From: Clostridiaceae bacterium
Lineage (GTDB): Bacteria; Bacillota; Clostridia; Peptostreptococcales; Natronincolaceae
Reading direction: 5' to 3'
Length of the DNA: 64,000 nt
Assembly (NCBI GenBank): GCA_018432235.1
Contig: JAHDLO010000021.1
Location: forward strand, 1-64,000
Within the stretch, counting starts at the first letter, position 1, and each line of letters begins with the position of its first letter. This document shows, piece by piece, positions 51,341 through 59,895 of this stretch. The notes under the pieces were generated by a model that was not told the origin of the DNA, did no database searches, and saw only the letters and a list, made by a program, of their open reading frames with translations. A program made the translations under genes and the position numbers.

Positions 51341-52367
51341 ACGCCTTCAGCACCTCCACCTTCACATTATTTTCCTCCAGATAGCCTATGGCCTCCTGAA
51401 TTTTATTTGAATTACCTGTAAAGCTAACGATCAAGCTGCCAAAGGGAACACCCTGCAGGCTCTCGATACTGCCAAATAGGATATTGGCATATATACCATA
51501 TTCTATCGATATTTTGGAAATAAAGGCCTGCCCGGCGATCTGTCCCACAAAGGATATTCTTACCGTCAGCTCATATCTATTGGAGTCCTTTATAAAGCCT
51601 TGATTCAGTATTTTTTCAAAGTTTTCATAGCCCATGGTGTGGGCAACGAATTCCTTGGAAATCTTCGTTTGGGGCCTTGAGAAGATATCGATAATGCTGC
51701 CCTCCTCAACCACAACCCCTTCCTCCATAACCGCCACCTTGTTGCAAACCTCCTTTATTACCTCCATTTGATGGGTGATAATCACAACAGTAAGATTTAG
51801 CTTTTGGTTTATTTCCTTAAGAAGGCTTAATATGGATTTTGTGTTTTGTGGGTCCAGTGCTGAAGTAGCCTCATCACAAAGCAGCACCTCCGGGTCATTT
51901 GCCAACGCCCTTGCGATAGCCACCCTCTGCTTTTGACCACCGCTTAGCTGCGAGGGATATGAATAGGCCTTATCGCTTATCCCCACCAGCTCCAGAAGCT
52001 TTAATACCTTTGCTTGAATCTCATCCTTGCTCAACCCCTTCCCCTTTAAGGGGTAAGCTACATTTTCAAACACATTCCGTCTTTTCATTAGATTAAAGTG
52101 CTGAAAAATCATGCCTATTTTTTCTCTTTGCTTCCTAAGGGCTTGTGGGGACAATGCCGTTAGGTCTGTGCCATTGATCATCACTCTGCCGGAGTCAGGC
52201 CTTTCCAGCAGGTTGATACATCTTATCAATGTACTTTTACCAGCTCCGCTATAGCCGATTATCCCGAAAATATCTCCCTTATCTATTGTTAAGGATACTT
52301 GATTTAAGGCTCCCACCGTCAATCTTTTACTCTTGTAGGTTTTAGTTAAGTCCTTTAATATGATCAT
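51303..52367 (-). CDS. metN: Methionine ABC transporter ATP-binding protein MetN
   Basis: A 354-residue ATPase: Walker A GYSGAGKSTL, signature LSGGQKQRVAIARAL, Walker B LLCDEATSALDP. The C-terminal 100 residues are the NIL/ACT-like regulatory domain that binds methionine and inhibits transport. The ATG at 52367 follows GGGGTG; the longer frame overlaps the riboswitch terminator region. It is the first gene behind the SAM-I riboswitch. Confidence 0.95.
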   Translation of the reverse strand: MIILKDLTKTYKSKRLTVGALNQVSLTIDKGDIFGIIGYSGAGKSTLIRCINLLERPDSGRVMINGTDLTALSPQALRKQREKIGMIFQHFNLMKRRNVFENVAYPLKGKGLSKDEIQAKVLKLLELVGISDKAYSYPSQLSGGQKQRVAIARALANDPEVLLCDEATSALDPQNTKSILSLLKEINQKLNLTVVIITHQMEVIKEVCNKVAVMEEGVVVEEGSIIDIFSRPQTKISKEFVAHTMGYENFEKILNQGFIKDSNRYELTVRISFVGQIAGQAFISKISIEYGIYANILFGSIESLQGVPFGSLIVSFTGNSNKIQEAIGYLEENNVKVEVLKAYGADKTDNAQCS

Positions 52368-52435
52368 CTGCATCACCCCTTTGTATTGTTTAGGTTTACA
52401 TAAAACAATCCTCTTCTGCATGAGAAGAGGATTTT

Positions 52436-52479
52436 AAATAAAAAAAAACCCAGAAGGGTAATTTGTCATATTATCCTTC
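52436..52479 (-). terminator. Riboswitch-controlled terminator before metN
   Basis: On the minus strand GAAGGATAAT (52479-52470) pairs with ATTACCCTTC (52462-52453, one mismatch), followed by TGGG and a long run of T. It directly follows the SAM-I aptamer. Confidence 0.85.
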
Positions 52480-52480
52480 C

Positions 52481-52582
52481 TCATCTCTCAGAACATTGTT
52501 CTGCTGGATTTAGCACCGTCACTCTAAGTGTGGTTGCTGAAACTTCATTGGGCCGAGTCCCTCTGTTTCTCTCGATAAGGTA
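52481..52582 (-). promoter_or_regulatory. SAM-I riboswitch (S box)
   Basis: Read on the minus strand, the consensus blocks are present: CTTATCGAGAG, GAGGGACTCGGCCC, ATGAAGTTTCAGCAACC, a variable hairpin, GGTGCTAAATCCAGCAGAAC and a closing GAGATGAG. With SAM bound, the downstream terminator should form and shut off metN-metI-aminotransferase-metQ-larA. Confidence 0.95.
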
Positions 52583-52703
52583 CTATTAAGTTTTTTGTTT
52601 TTTGTATGCAATAAACATTCTGCATCAAACTTAAGTATTATTATATTGTGGTGGCGTTCTATTGTCAATACATATTTTTTTTGTTTTTAGTTGTTATTTT
52701 ATA

Positions 52704-52978
52704 TACAGCCTCAACCTTTAAAATTCCATGGCTCAGACTAAAGACAAAGTAGTACAACTTCCTACAAACCGGATTTTTAAAACTTAAGTAAATGATTAGC
52801 GGAGCTATAATAAGAAGAGCGTAAGCTAATCCGTTAAGAATTTCCAACTGTTTAAACGCAGTGAGTTTTGGAAATTTAGGATTGGCTTTAAGCTCATTCC
52901 TGCCTGTTGTTCGGAGCAGATTTACGTAGTTTTAAAAATCTTTAGCGTTTGTCTACAGCCTCAACCTTTAAAATTCCA
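52704..52978. repeat. 25-bp direct repeat pair flanking a palindromic segment
   Basis: TACAGCCTCAACCTTTAAAA and the following five bases occur exactly at 52704-52728 and 52954-52978. Between them lies an imperfect inverted repeat around GCTAATCCGTTAAG and CTTTAGGATTGGC-like arms (about 52825-52890). A 60-codon minus-strand frame overlaps the first copy but has no ribosome site. Probably a dispersed element. Confidence 0.6.
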
Positions 52979-53083
52979 AAGTTTTTCGTATACTACATCT
53001 CATTTATTTATTATATGATGCGTCTCACGGAAAGAGTCCTATGGCATATCTGCCTTTTTCCTAGTACCTTGTTCGCTTTTCCA

Positions 53084-53196
53084 TGACGTAAACTTGAAAG
53101 CTGATTCGCCCATTGCGAAACGACTCATTACTTTAATTGCCCAATAACACAAATGAGTCGTTGGCATTAACCATGGAAGCCTTCGAGTTTACATCA
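53084..53196 (-). repeat. Palindromic element e2
   Basis: Outer arms 53084-53102 and 53178-53196 (15 of 19 paired). Minus-strand box 1 is TTCCATGGTTAATG, the inner stem is AACGACTCATT/AATGAGTCGT (53120-53129 with 53152-53161), and box 2 is GCAATGGGCGAATC. Same design as e3 (25014-25139) and e1 (59606-59877). It lies about 100 bases downstream of ilvB, in sense with it. Confidence 0.6.
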
Positions 53197-53250
53197 CATT
53201 AAAGCTTATGCATAGAATTATAGGAAGACATATATGGTTTTTCAACAGTC

Positions 53251-53280
53251 GTCCTTCATATCGTCCTTCATATCATCCTT
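53251..53280. repeat. Short tandem repeat
   Basis: GTCCTTCATATC occurs twice in tandem (53251-53262, 53263-53274) plus a partial third copy, just after the ilvB stop. Confidence 0.6.
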
Positions 53281-53297
53281 AATACCTCTTCTAAAGG

Positions 53298-54965
53298 CTA
53301 TTCCAATATCATATCCTGAATTTTTGCACCGGGGGGCACCATAGGAAATACCATTTCGTCCCTATCGATCTCGCAATTGATAACAACCGGTCCTTCGATA
53401 GCCAATGCCTTAGCCAGCACCTCCTGAACCTCCTCAGCCTTTGATATATTGAAGCCCGTTGCCCCAAAGGCCTCCGCCAGCTTCACGATATCGGTCTTTC
53501 TGTCCAATGTGGTCTGTGAATATCTTCCGCCATAGAAAAGACTTTGCCATTGTCGTACCATGCCCAGAACCTGATTGTTCAGCACAATTACTATGACAGG
53601 AATATTGTATTTTACAGCTGTTGAAAGCTCATTGCAGTTCATATGAAAGCAGCCGTCTCCCGCAATATTGATTACCCTTTTTTCCGGCAGGGCCATCTGT
53701 GCGCCAATGGAGGCCCCCAGGCCAAAGCCCATGGTTCCCAAGCCTCCAGAGGTTAAAAAGCTTCTGGGTCTTGTAAATTTGTAAAATAATGCCGTCCATA
53801 TCTGATTCTGTCCTACCTCTGTTGTTATGACAGCCTTATCCTCCGTCATCTCCCATATTTTCTCGATAACATATTGAGGCTTCAGGGTTGAGCTGCTTTG
53901 AGCATAGCTTAAGGGGAATTGCTGCTGCCATTTCTCTATCTGACCTATCCATTCCTTCCTTTCCTGCTGCTGAAGCCCCGCATTCAATGTTCGCAGAACA
54001 TTATTAATGGTGCCTATGATGGAATAATGGGTCTTGATATTTTTATTTACCTCTGCCGGGTCTATATCAATATGAAGGATTTTCGCTGAAGGAGCAAAGC
54101 CCTCCACTTTACTGATGGCTCTGTCGCTGAAGCGGGTGCCAATGGCAATTAATAGGTCACATTCTGTTGCGGCATTGTTTGAGGTCTTGGTCCCATGCAT
54201 CCCCACCATACCAGTAAACAGCTTATGGGTGGCAGGAAAGCCTCCCAAGCCCATCATACTGGAGGTAACCGGTGCCTGCAGCTTTTCAGCAAACTCCATC
54301 AGCTCACCAATGGCTCCCGAACGTACAACCCCTCCCCCTGTATAGATGAGGGGTCTTTTACAGGAATGCAGCAGCTCTAAAGCCTCCGCAACAGCTTTTT
54401 CTGATATATGCTTCGTAGAATCCTCCACCTGTCTGGGGGCCTCATAGTCATACTCCCCCAATTGAGCCGTGATATCCTTTGGAATATCCACCAGCACCGG
54501 ACCCGGCCGCCCCTCCTTAGCTATAAAGAAGGCCTTTCTAAGGGTTGGTGCCAGCTCCTTAATATCCTTTACGATATAATTATGCTTTGTAATGGGCATC
54601 GTAATCCCCACTATGTCCACCTCTTGAAAGCTGTCCTTTCCCAATAGGGATACTGCAACATTGCCGGTAATAGCCACCATCGGAACGGAATCCATATAGG
54701 CAGTCGCTATTCCTGTGACAAGATTTGTGGCCCCTGGCCCGGAAGTGGCCATACAAACCCCTACCTTTCCGGTAGCCCTTGCATAGCCGTCGGCAGCATG
54801 GGCAGCCCCCTGCTCGTGGGCGGTTAAGACATGCATTATTTCCTCCTGATACTGATATAATGCATCGTAAATATTTAATACCGCCCCGCCGGGGTATCCG
54901 AAAATCGTATCTACCTCCTGCTCCAGCAAGCATTTTACAACTATCTCTGCTCCTGTTAATAGCAT
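53298..54965 (-). CDS. ilvB: Acetolactate synthase large subunit
   Basis: A 555-residue thiamine-diphosphate enzyme, the first common step of valine, leucine and isoleucine synthesis. The catalytic Glu lies in TAHEQGAAHAADGYARATG, an FAD-binding central domain is present, and the TPP motif GDGCFHMNCNELSTAVKYN is intact. Length is normal for biosynthetic IlvB, not catabolic AlsS. The ATG follows AAAGGAGG, 14 bases after ilvD. The regulatory small subunit ilvN/ilvH is not next to it. Confidence 0.93.
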   Translation of the reverse strand: MLLTGAEIVVKCLLEQEVDTIFGYPGGAVLNIYDALYQYQEEIMHVLTAHEQGAAHAADGYARATGKVGVCMATSGPGATNLVTGIATAYMDSVPMVAITGNVAVSLLGKDSFQEVDIVGITMPITKHNYIVKDIKELAPTLRKAFFIAKEGRPGPVLVDIPKDITAQLGEYDYEAPRQVEDSTKHISEKAVAEALELLHSCKRPLIYTGGGVVRSGAIGELMEFAEKLQAPVTSSMMGLGGFPATHKLFTGMVGMHGTKTSNNAATECDLLIAIGTRFSDRAISKVEGFAPSAKILHIDIDPAEVNKNIKTHYSIIGTINNVLRTLNAGLQQQERKEWIGQIEKWQQQFPLSYAQSSSTLKPQYVIEKIWEMTEDKAVITTEVGQNQIWTALFYKFTRPRSFLTSGGLGTMGFGLGASIGAQMALPEKRVINIAGDGCFHMNCNELSTAVKYNIPVIVIVLNNQVLGMVRQWQSLFYGGRYSQTTLDRKTDIVKLAEAFGATGFNISKAEEVQEVLAKALAIEGPVVINCEIDRDEMVFPMVPPGAKIQDMILE

Positions 54966-54979
54966 ATCGAAAGCCTCCT

Positions 54980-56638
54980 TTACCTCAAAACTGCCCCGGT
55001 GCTGGCGGAGGAAACAAGCCTCGCATATCTTGCCAGATAACCGGTTTTTATTTTTGCCTCCGGAGCCCTCCAGAGGTCTTTTCTTCTCTTTAATTCCTCT
55101 TCCTCAACCACCATATCCAAGGTTCCCTTCAAAATGTCAATCTTAATAATGTCACCCTCTTGAACCAGGCCGATTGGGCCACCCTCTGCCGCCTCCGGTG
55201 AAACGTGTCCAATAGAGGCCCCTCTGGTGGCACCGCTGAATCTGCCATCGGTGATTAAAGCAACTGCTTTGTCCAAGCCCATACCCGCCAGTGCGGATGT
55301 CGGAGAGAGCATTTCTCTCATTCCCGGGCCGCCCTTTGGGCCTTCATATCTGATTATAACGACATCTCCTGCCTTTATTTCTCCTCCCAGTATAGCCTCT
55401 ATTACAGCCTCCTCCGACTCATATACCCTTGCCGGTCCTTCGTGCTGAAGCATTTCCTCTGCAACGGCAGAACGCTTCACAACCGCGCCGTCAGGGGCTA
55501 GATTCCCCTTTAATACCGCTATGCCTCCGGTTTTACTATAGGGTTCATCGATTGGCCTGATCACCTCAGTATTGGTGTTTACTGCAGTGCTTATATTTTC
55601 TCCAACCGTATTGCCGGTGGCGGTGATCAAGTCTAAATGCAATGCATTCACCTTTGAAAGCTCCTTCATAACCGCCTGGATGCCTCCTGCAAAATACAGG
55701 TCTTCAATATGATGCGGTCCGGCAGGGGCTAATCTGCAAAGGTTTGGGGTTTTGGCACTGATGCCATTAGCCTTATCAAGGCTTAGTGGCACCTCTGCCT
55801 CGTGGGCTATTGCCGGCAAATGCAGCAGGCTATTGGTGCTGCAGCCCAAAGCCATATCCACCGTCAAGGCATTTTCAAAGGCCCTTTCTGACATAATATC
55901 CTTCGGCCTAATATCCCTTTCCAACAACGCCATTATTTTCATGCCTGCTTTTTTGGCAAGCCTTAGCCTTTCGGCATAAACCGCCGGTATGGTCCCATTT
56001 CCCGTCAGCCCCATACCTAAAACCTCTGTTAAACAGTTCATGCTGTTGGCAGTATACATACCTGAGCAGGAGCCACAGCCGGGACATGCGTTTTCCTCGT
56101 ATAAATACAGCTCCTCCTCCGTCATAGCTCCTGCCTTAACGGTACCCACCGCCTCAAAGACGTTGGACAGGCTTACGGATTTATCCTTAACCTTTCCTGC
56201 CAGCATGGGACCACCGCTGACCACCACCGTAGGGACATTTACTCTGGCAGCTGCCATCAGCATACCCGGCACCACCTTGTCACAATTGGGTATCATCACC
56301 AATGCATCAAAGCCGTGGGCAATTGCAACGGATTCCACAGAATCTGCAATTAGCTCCCGAGAAGCCAAGGAATACTTCATCCCGATGTGGCCCATGGCTA
56401 TCCCGTCACACACACCAATTGTAGAGAACTCTATTGGGGTTCCCCCCATCATTCTGACCCCGGCCTTCACCGCCTCTGCGATTTTATCTAAATTTGTATG
56501 ACCGGGTATAATTTCATTTTTTGAGTTTACAATTCCTATTAGGGGTCTCTCCAGCTCCTCATCGGTATAGCCCATTGCCTTGAATAAGGATCTGTGGGGA
56601 GCCCTTTCAATTCCCTTCTTTACTCGGTTGCTATTCAT
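54980..56638 (-). CDS. ilvD: Dihydroxy-acid dehydratase
   Basis: A 552-residue Fe-S dehydratase that makes the 2-oxoacids for valine and isoleucine. Cluster ligands are visible in [12 protein letters not shown] and [18 protein letters not shown]; the C-terminal motif [21 protein letters not shown] is typical. The ATG follows AAGAGGTGA. It lies four bases after leuB. Confidence 0.95.
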   Translation of the reverse strand: MNSNRVKKGIERAPHRSLFKAMGYTDEELERPLIGIVNSKNEIIPGHTNLDKIAEAVKAGVRMMGGTPIEFSTIGVCDGIAMGHIGMKYSLASRELIADSVESVAIAHGFDALVMIPNCDKVVPGMLMAAARVNVPTVVVSGGPMLAGKVKDKSVSLSNVFEAVGTVKAGAMTEEELYLYEENACPGCGSCSGMYTANSMNCLTEVLGMGLTGNGTIPAVYAERLRLAKKAGMKIMALLERDIRPKDIMSERAFENALTVDMALGCSTNSLLHLPAIAHEAEVPLSLDKANGISAKTPNLCRLAPAGPHHIEDLYFAGGIQAVMKELSKVNALHLDLITATGNTVGENISTAVNTNTEVIRPIDEPYSKTGGIAVLKGNLAPDGAVVKRSAVAEEMLQHEGPARVYESEEAVIEAILGGEIKAGDVVIIRYEGPKGGPGMREMLSPTSALAGMGLDKAVALITDGRFSGATRGASIGHVSPEAAEGGPIGLVQEGDIIKIDILKGTLDMVVEEEELKRRKDLWRAPEAKIKTGYLARYARLVSSASTGAVLR

Positions 56639-56642
56639 ACCA

Positions 56643-57722
56643 TCACCTCTTTATCGCTTCAATTATGAGATTACCCATTTCTGTTGTTCCTACTAATTTA
56701 CAGCCTTCACTGTAGATATCGCCTGTTCGGTAGCCTGCTTCCAAAACCCTTGTTACAGCCCCTTCTACAGCCTCTGCCTCAGCATCCAGACCAAAGGTTA
56801 TTCTAAGCATCATAGCGGCTGAAAGAATGGTTGCTATGGGATTTGCCTTATTTTGTCCGGCGATATCCGGTGCTGAGCCATGGATTGGCTCATAAAGGCC
56901 AAGACCGCTGGTGCCCAAGCTGGCGGAGGGCAGCATGCCGATAGACCCGGTGATCATACTGGCCTCGTCTGAAAGTATATCTCCAAACATATTTGTCGTT
57001 ACAATGACATCAAATTGCCTTGGATTTCTAACCAGTTGCATAGCTGCATTATCCACATACATATGCTCCAGGGTTACCTCTGGATAATTCTTAGACAGCT
57101 CCACCATCACACTTCGCCATAGCCTTGAGCTTTCTAACACATTTGCCTTATCCACGCTGGTTACCTTTTTATTTCTCTTGAGGGCCAGTTCAAAGGCCAG
57201 ACTGCCTATCCTTTCAACCTCACCTACGCTATAGGCCTCGGTATCATAGGCCTCTTCACCCATTTTACCATTGGCTCTTCTGCCCCTCTCACCAAAATAA
57301 ATGCCACCGATTAGCTCTCTGACAACACATACATCTAAGCCATCTCCCACGATTTCAGGCTTCAGAGGACAAGCCTCCTTTAAAGCCCCGTGTAGAACTG
57401 CGGGTCGAAGGTTTGCATAAAGCCCTAAGCCTTCCCGCAAGCCCAAGAGAGCCCTTTCAGGCCTCAAATGCCCCGGAAGGGTGTCCCATTTCTCGCCCCC
57501 TACAGCCCCCAGCAGCACCGCATCGCTGTTTTTGCAAATGTCTAAGGAAGCCTGAGGCAGGGGCTCCCCGGTGGCGTCTATCGCACAGCCCCCAACCAAT
57601 ACCTCCTGAAACCGGAACTCATGGTTGTACAGCTGACCAATGGTCTCCAGCACCTTTACCGTTTCCTTTATTACCTCCGGACCTATGCCGTCGCCAGGTA
57701 TTAAGGCTATATTATATTTCAT
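56643..57722 (-). CDS. leuB: 3-isopropylmalate dehydrogenase
   Basis: A 359-residue NAD-dependent decarboxylating dehydrogenase. Start [13 protein letters not shown], substrate arginines in [36 protein letters not shown], and the NAD site [15 protein letters not shown]. The ATG follows AAGGGGGAG. It also handles the 3-methylmalate of the citramalate route in some organisms. Confidence 0.95.
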   Translation of the reverse strand: MKYNIALIPGDGIGPEVIKETVKVLETIGQLYNHEFRFQEVLVGGCAIDATGEPLPQASLDICKNSDAVLLGAVGGEKWDTLPGHLRPERALLGLREGLGLYANLRPAVLHGALKEACPLKPEIVGDGLDVCVVRELIGGIYFGERGRRANGKMGEEAYDTEAYSVGEVERIGSLAFELALKRNKKVTSVDKANVLESSRLWRSVMVELSKNYPEVTLEHMYVDNAAMQLVRNPRQFDVIVTTNMFGDILSDEASMITGSIGMLPSASLGTSGLGLYEPIHGSAPDIAGQNKANPIATILSAAMMLRITFGLDAEAEAVEGAVTRVLEAGYRTGDIYSEGCKLVGTTEMGNLIIEAIKR

Positions 57723-57780
57723 TCTATACTCCCCCTTGTTAGTGCTTTTCAGTAGCTTCGATACCTTTATTCTCTCGGTC

Positions 57781-58266
57781 CTAGCTTTTTGCTACATACT
57801 TAACCAGACCGTCGGCCGCAATAATTTCCTTAATAAAGGCAGGAAAGGGCTGTGCCTGATATGCTTCATTTTTAGTCTTATTTCGGATAACACCATTGTC
57901 AAAATCAATTTCAATTTCATCTCCGGCACTGATTTTCTCTACTGCTTCGGGACACTCCAGTATCGGCAGCCCAATATTAATAGCATTTCTGTAGAATATC
58001 CTGGCAAAGGTGGTGGCTATAACACAGGATATGCCTGCCCCCTTAATAGCCAGCGGTGCATGCTCTCTGGAGGAGCCGCAGCCAAAGTTTTTATCTGCTA
58101 CAATGATGTCTCCGTCCTTCACCTTATGAACAAATTCTGCATCGATATCCTCCATGCAGTGACTGGCCAATTCCTTAACATCGGAGGTATTCAAGTATCT
58201 GGCAGGAATAATGACATCTGTATCTACATTGCTTCCATATTTAAAAACCTTACCCATTGCCTTCAT
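57781..58266 (-). CDS. leuD: Isopropylmalate isomerase small subunit
   Basis: A 161-residue swivel-domain subunit: [17 protein letters not shown] and [19 protein letters not shown] are family marks. It is the short clostridial/archaeal form. The ATG follows AGGGGGAAGG, 12 bases after leuC. Confidence 0.95.
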   Translation of the reverse strand: MKAMGKVFKYGSNVDTDVIIPARYLNTSDVKELASHCMEDIDAEFVHKVKDGDIIVADKNFGCGSSREHAPLAIKGAGISCVIATTFARIFYRNAINIGLPILECPEAVEKISAGDEIEIDFDNGVIRNKTKNEAYQAQPFPAFIKEIIAADGLVKYVAKS

Positions 58267-58278
58267 TTGCCTTCCCCC

Positions 58279-59541
58279 TTATTCAATATCCCTTGGATTT
58301 GTGATTTTACCGGTTAAAGCTGAAGCTGCTGCTACAGCCGGACTTGCCAGATATACCTCTGACTCCGGATGCCCCATTCTTCCAACAAAATTACGGTTTG
58401 TAGTAGCCAAAGCCCTTTCACCCTTTGCCAATATCCCCATATGGCCGCCAAGGCAGGGTCCACAGGTGGGAGTGCTTACTACAGCCCCTGCCTTAATGAA
58501 GGTTTCCAGAAGCCCCTCCTGCATAGCCTGCAGATAAACCTTTTGAGTCACAGGGAATATGATGACCCTTAAGCCCTTCGCCACCTTCTTATCCTTTAAA
58601 AGCTTTGCTGCAACCCGTAAATCTTCAATTCTACCATTGGTACAGGAGCCTATAACCACCTGATCTATCTTAACATCACCAACCTCAGATATCTTGCGAA
58701 CATTGTCCGGCAGATGTGGGAAGGCCACTGTTGGCTCCAGCTGACTTAAATCGACCTCATATACACCATCATAGACAGCGTCCTCGTCTGCCTCATACAG
58801 CTTGTAGGGCTTAGTGGCATGTTCCTTTACATACTCAAGGGTTTTATCGTCCACAGGAAATATGCCGTTTTTTCCTCCGGCCTCTATTGCCATATTGGCG
58901 ATTGAAAATCTATCGTCCATTGATAAATGCTGAAGGCCTTCACCCACAAACTCCATTGATTTGTATAATGCACCGTCCACACCAATCATACCTATGATGT
59001 GGAGGATAACGTCCTTGCCGCTGACCCATTCCTTGGGCTTACCTGTTAGTACAAATTTCAATGCCCCCGGCACCTTAAACCAGCCCTTGCCGGTGGCCAT
59101 GCCTGCCGCCATGTCGGTACTGCCGATGCCTGTTGAAAAGGCTCCTAATGCACCATAGGTACAGGTGTGAGAATCGGCGCCTATGACAACATCACCGGGA
59201 ACCACCAGCCCCTTTTCCGGTATAAGACCATGCTCAATACCCATTTCTCCTATTTCAAAGTAATTTTCAATATCCTTATCATAGGCAAACTCTCTGATTA
59301 GCTTACATTGCTCTGCCGATTTAATATCCTTGTTTGGTGTAAAATGGTCCGGAACGATGGCAACCTTACTTTTGTCAAATACCTCTGTAACCCCCATTTT
59401 ATCAAATTCCTTCAGGGCCACCGGCGTTGTAACATCGTTACCCAGCACCAAATCAAGATTAACCGTAATTAACTGTCCAGCCTCCACCTTATCTAATCCG
59501 GCATGAGCCGCCAGAATTTTCTGTGTCATTGTCATTCCCAT
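58279..59541 (-). CDS. leuC: Isopropylmalate isomerase large subunit
   Basis: A 420-residue aconitase-family subunit. The [4Fe-4S] ligands lie in VIGSCTNGR and [36 protein letters not shown] is typical. AGGAGG precedes the ATG. A 354-base gap with nested repeats separates it from upstream cimA, so the operon may be interrupted here or re-promoted. Confidence 0.95.
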   Translation of the reverse strand: MGMTMTQKILAAHAGLDKVEAGQLITVNLDLVLGNDVTTPVALKEFDKMGVTEVFDKSKVAIVPDHFTPNKDIKSAEQCKLIREFAYDKDIENYFEIGEMGIEHGLIPEKGLVVPGDVVIGADSHTCTYGALGAFSTGIGSTDMAAGMATGKGWFKVPGALKFVLTGKPKEWVSGKDVILHIIGMIGVDGALYKSMEFVGEGLQHLSMDDRFSIANMAIEAGGKNGIFPVDDKTLEYVKEHATKPYKLYEADEDAVYDGVYEVDLSQLEPTVAFPHLPDNVRKISEVGDVKIDQVVIGSCTNGRIEDLRVAAKLLKDKKVAKGLRVIIFPVTQKVYLQAMQEGLLETFIKAGAVVSTPTCGPCLGGHMGILAKGERALATTNRNFVGRMGHPESEVYLASPAVAAASALTGKITNPRDIE

Positions 59542-59605
59542 TTTATCAGCCTCCTACCTTATACTCCTCTTAGTTTTGTAAGGATATTTACCATTGTATT
59601 GCTAA

Positions 59606-59877
59606 GATATAAAAATAAACCTGAGTCGCGCATCGTGAAATGACTTTTAACCATCCATTTTAAATTATAAAAAAAGTCATTGAACACTAGGGTGTGTCTG
59701 AATACTCCGAAGGGAGCAGATTTTACTGAATTTTTGTTCCAAGCAAGGCGCTTTTTTGAAGACATACTAGATGTACGTCAAGGAAAAGCAACGCTGCTTA
59801 GGACAAAAAAGCGGTGGAAGATGCCCTTGAGTGGGTTTTCAGACACACCCTAAGCAGGGAAGGTTTATTTTTATATC
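59606..59877 (-). repeat. Palindromic element e1, interrupted by a MITE
   Basis: GATATAAAAATAAACCT (59606-59622) pairs perfectly with its complement at 59861-59877. Inside lie box 2 (TCGCGCATCG plus strand, 59626-59635), the inner stem AATGACTTTTT/AAAAAGTCATT, and box 1 split by the MITE: removing 59690-59850 and one TA leaves CACTAAGCAGGGAAGG, which matches e3 (CACTAAGCAGGAAAC). It lies upstream of leuC, sense orientation. Confidence 0.65.
59688..59852. mobile_element. MITE with IS630-like TA target duplication (161 bp)
   Basis: Perfect terminal inverted repeats GGGTGTGTCTGAA (59690-59702) and TTCAGACACACCC (59838-59850), each flanked by TA. Internal symmetry (CGCTTTTTTG at 59749-59758 with CAAAAAAGCG at 59804-59813) lets it fold into a long hairpin. 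It has no coding capacity. TA target choice points to an IS630/mariner-type transposase elsewhere in the genome. Confidence 0.8.
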
Positions 59878-59895
59878 GTGCCTTTGTAAATAGCC

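Noticed and set aside
50784..51410. 208-codon plus-strand frame opposite metI
   Set aside because: Antisense shadow of a hydrophobic gene, no ribosome site, low-complexity composition.
52665..52847. 60-codon minus-strand frame with a hydrophobic N-terminus
   Set aside because: TTG start without a ribosome site, and its 3' part is one copy of the 25-bp direct repeat. Treated as repeat sequence.
53101..53161. Hammerhead-like order CTGA...GAAA...stem in palindrome e2 (plus strand)
   Set aside because: The CTGATGA core is not present, sister element e3 lacks GAAA, and no cleavage-site triplet is in register.
54580..54933. 117-codon frame on the ilvB strand in another frame
   Set aside because: Lies wholly within ilvB, whose frame has complete family motifs; Gly/Arg/Cys-rich composition is that of a shifted frame.
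57640..58317. 225-codon plus-strand frame opposite leuD
   Set aside because: Antisense to leuB-leuD-leuC, all of which have clear motifs; no start signal.
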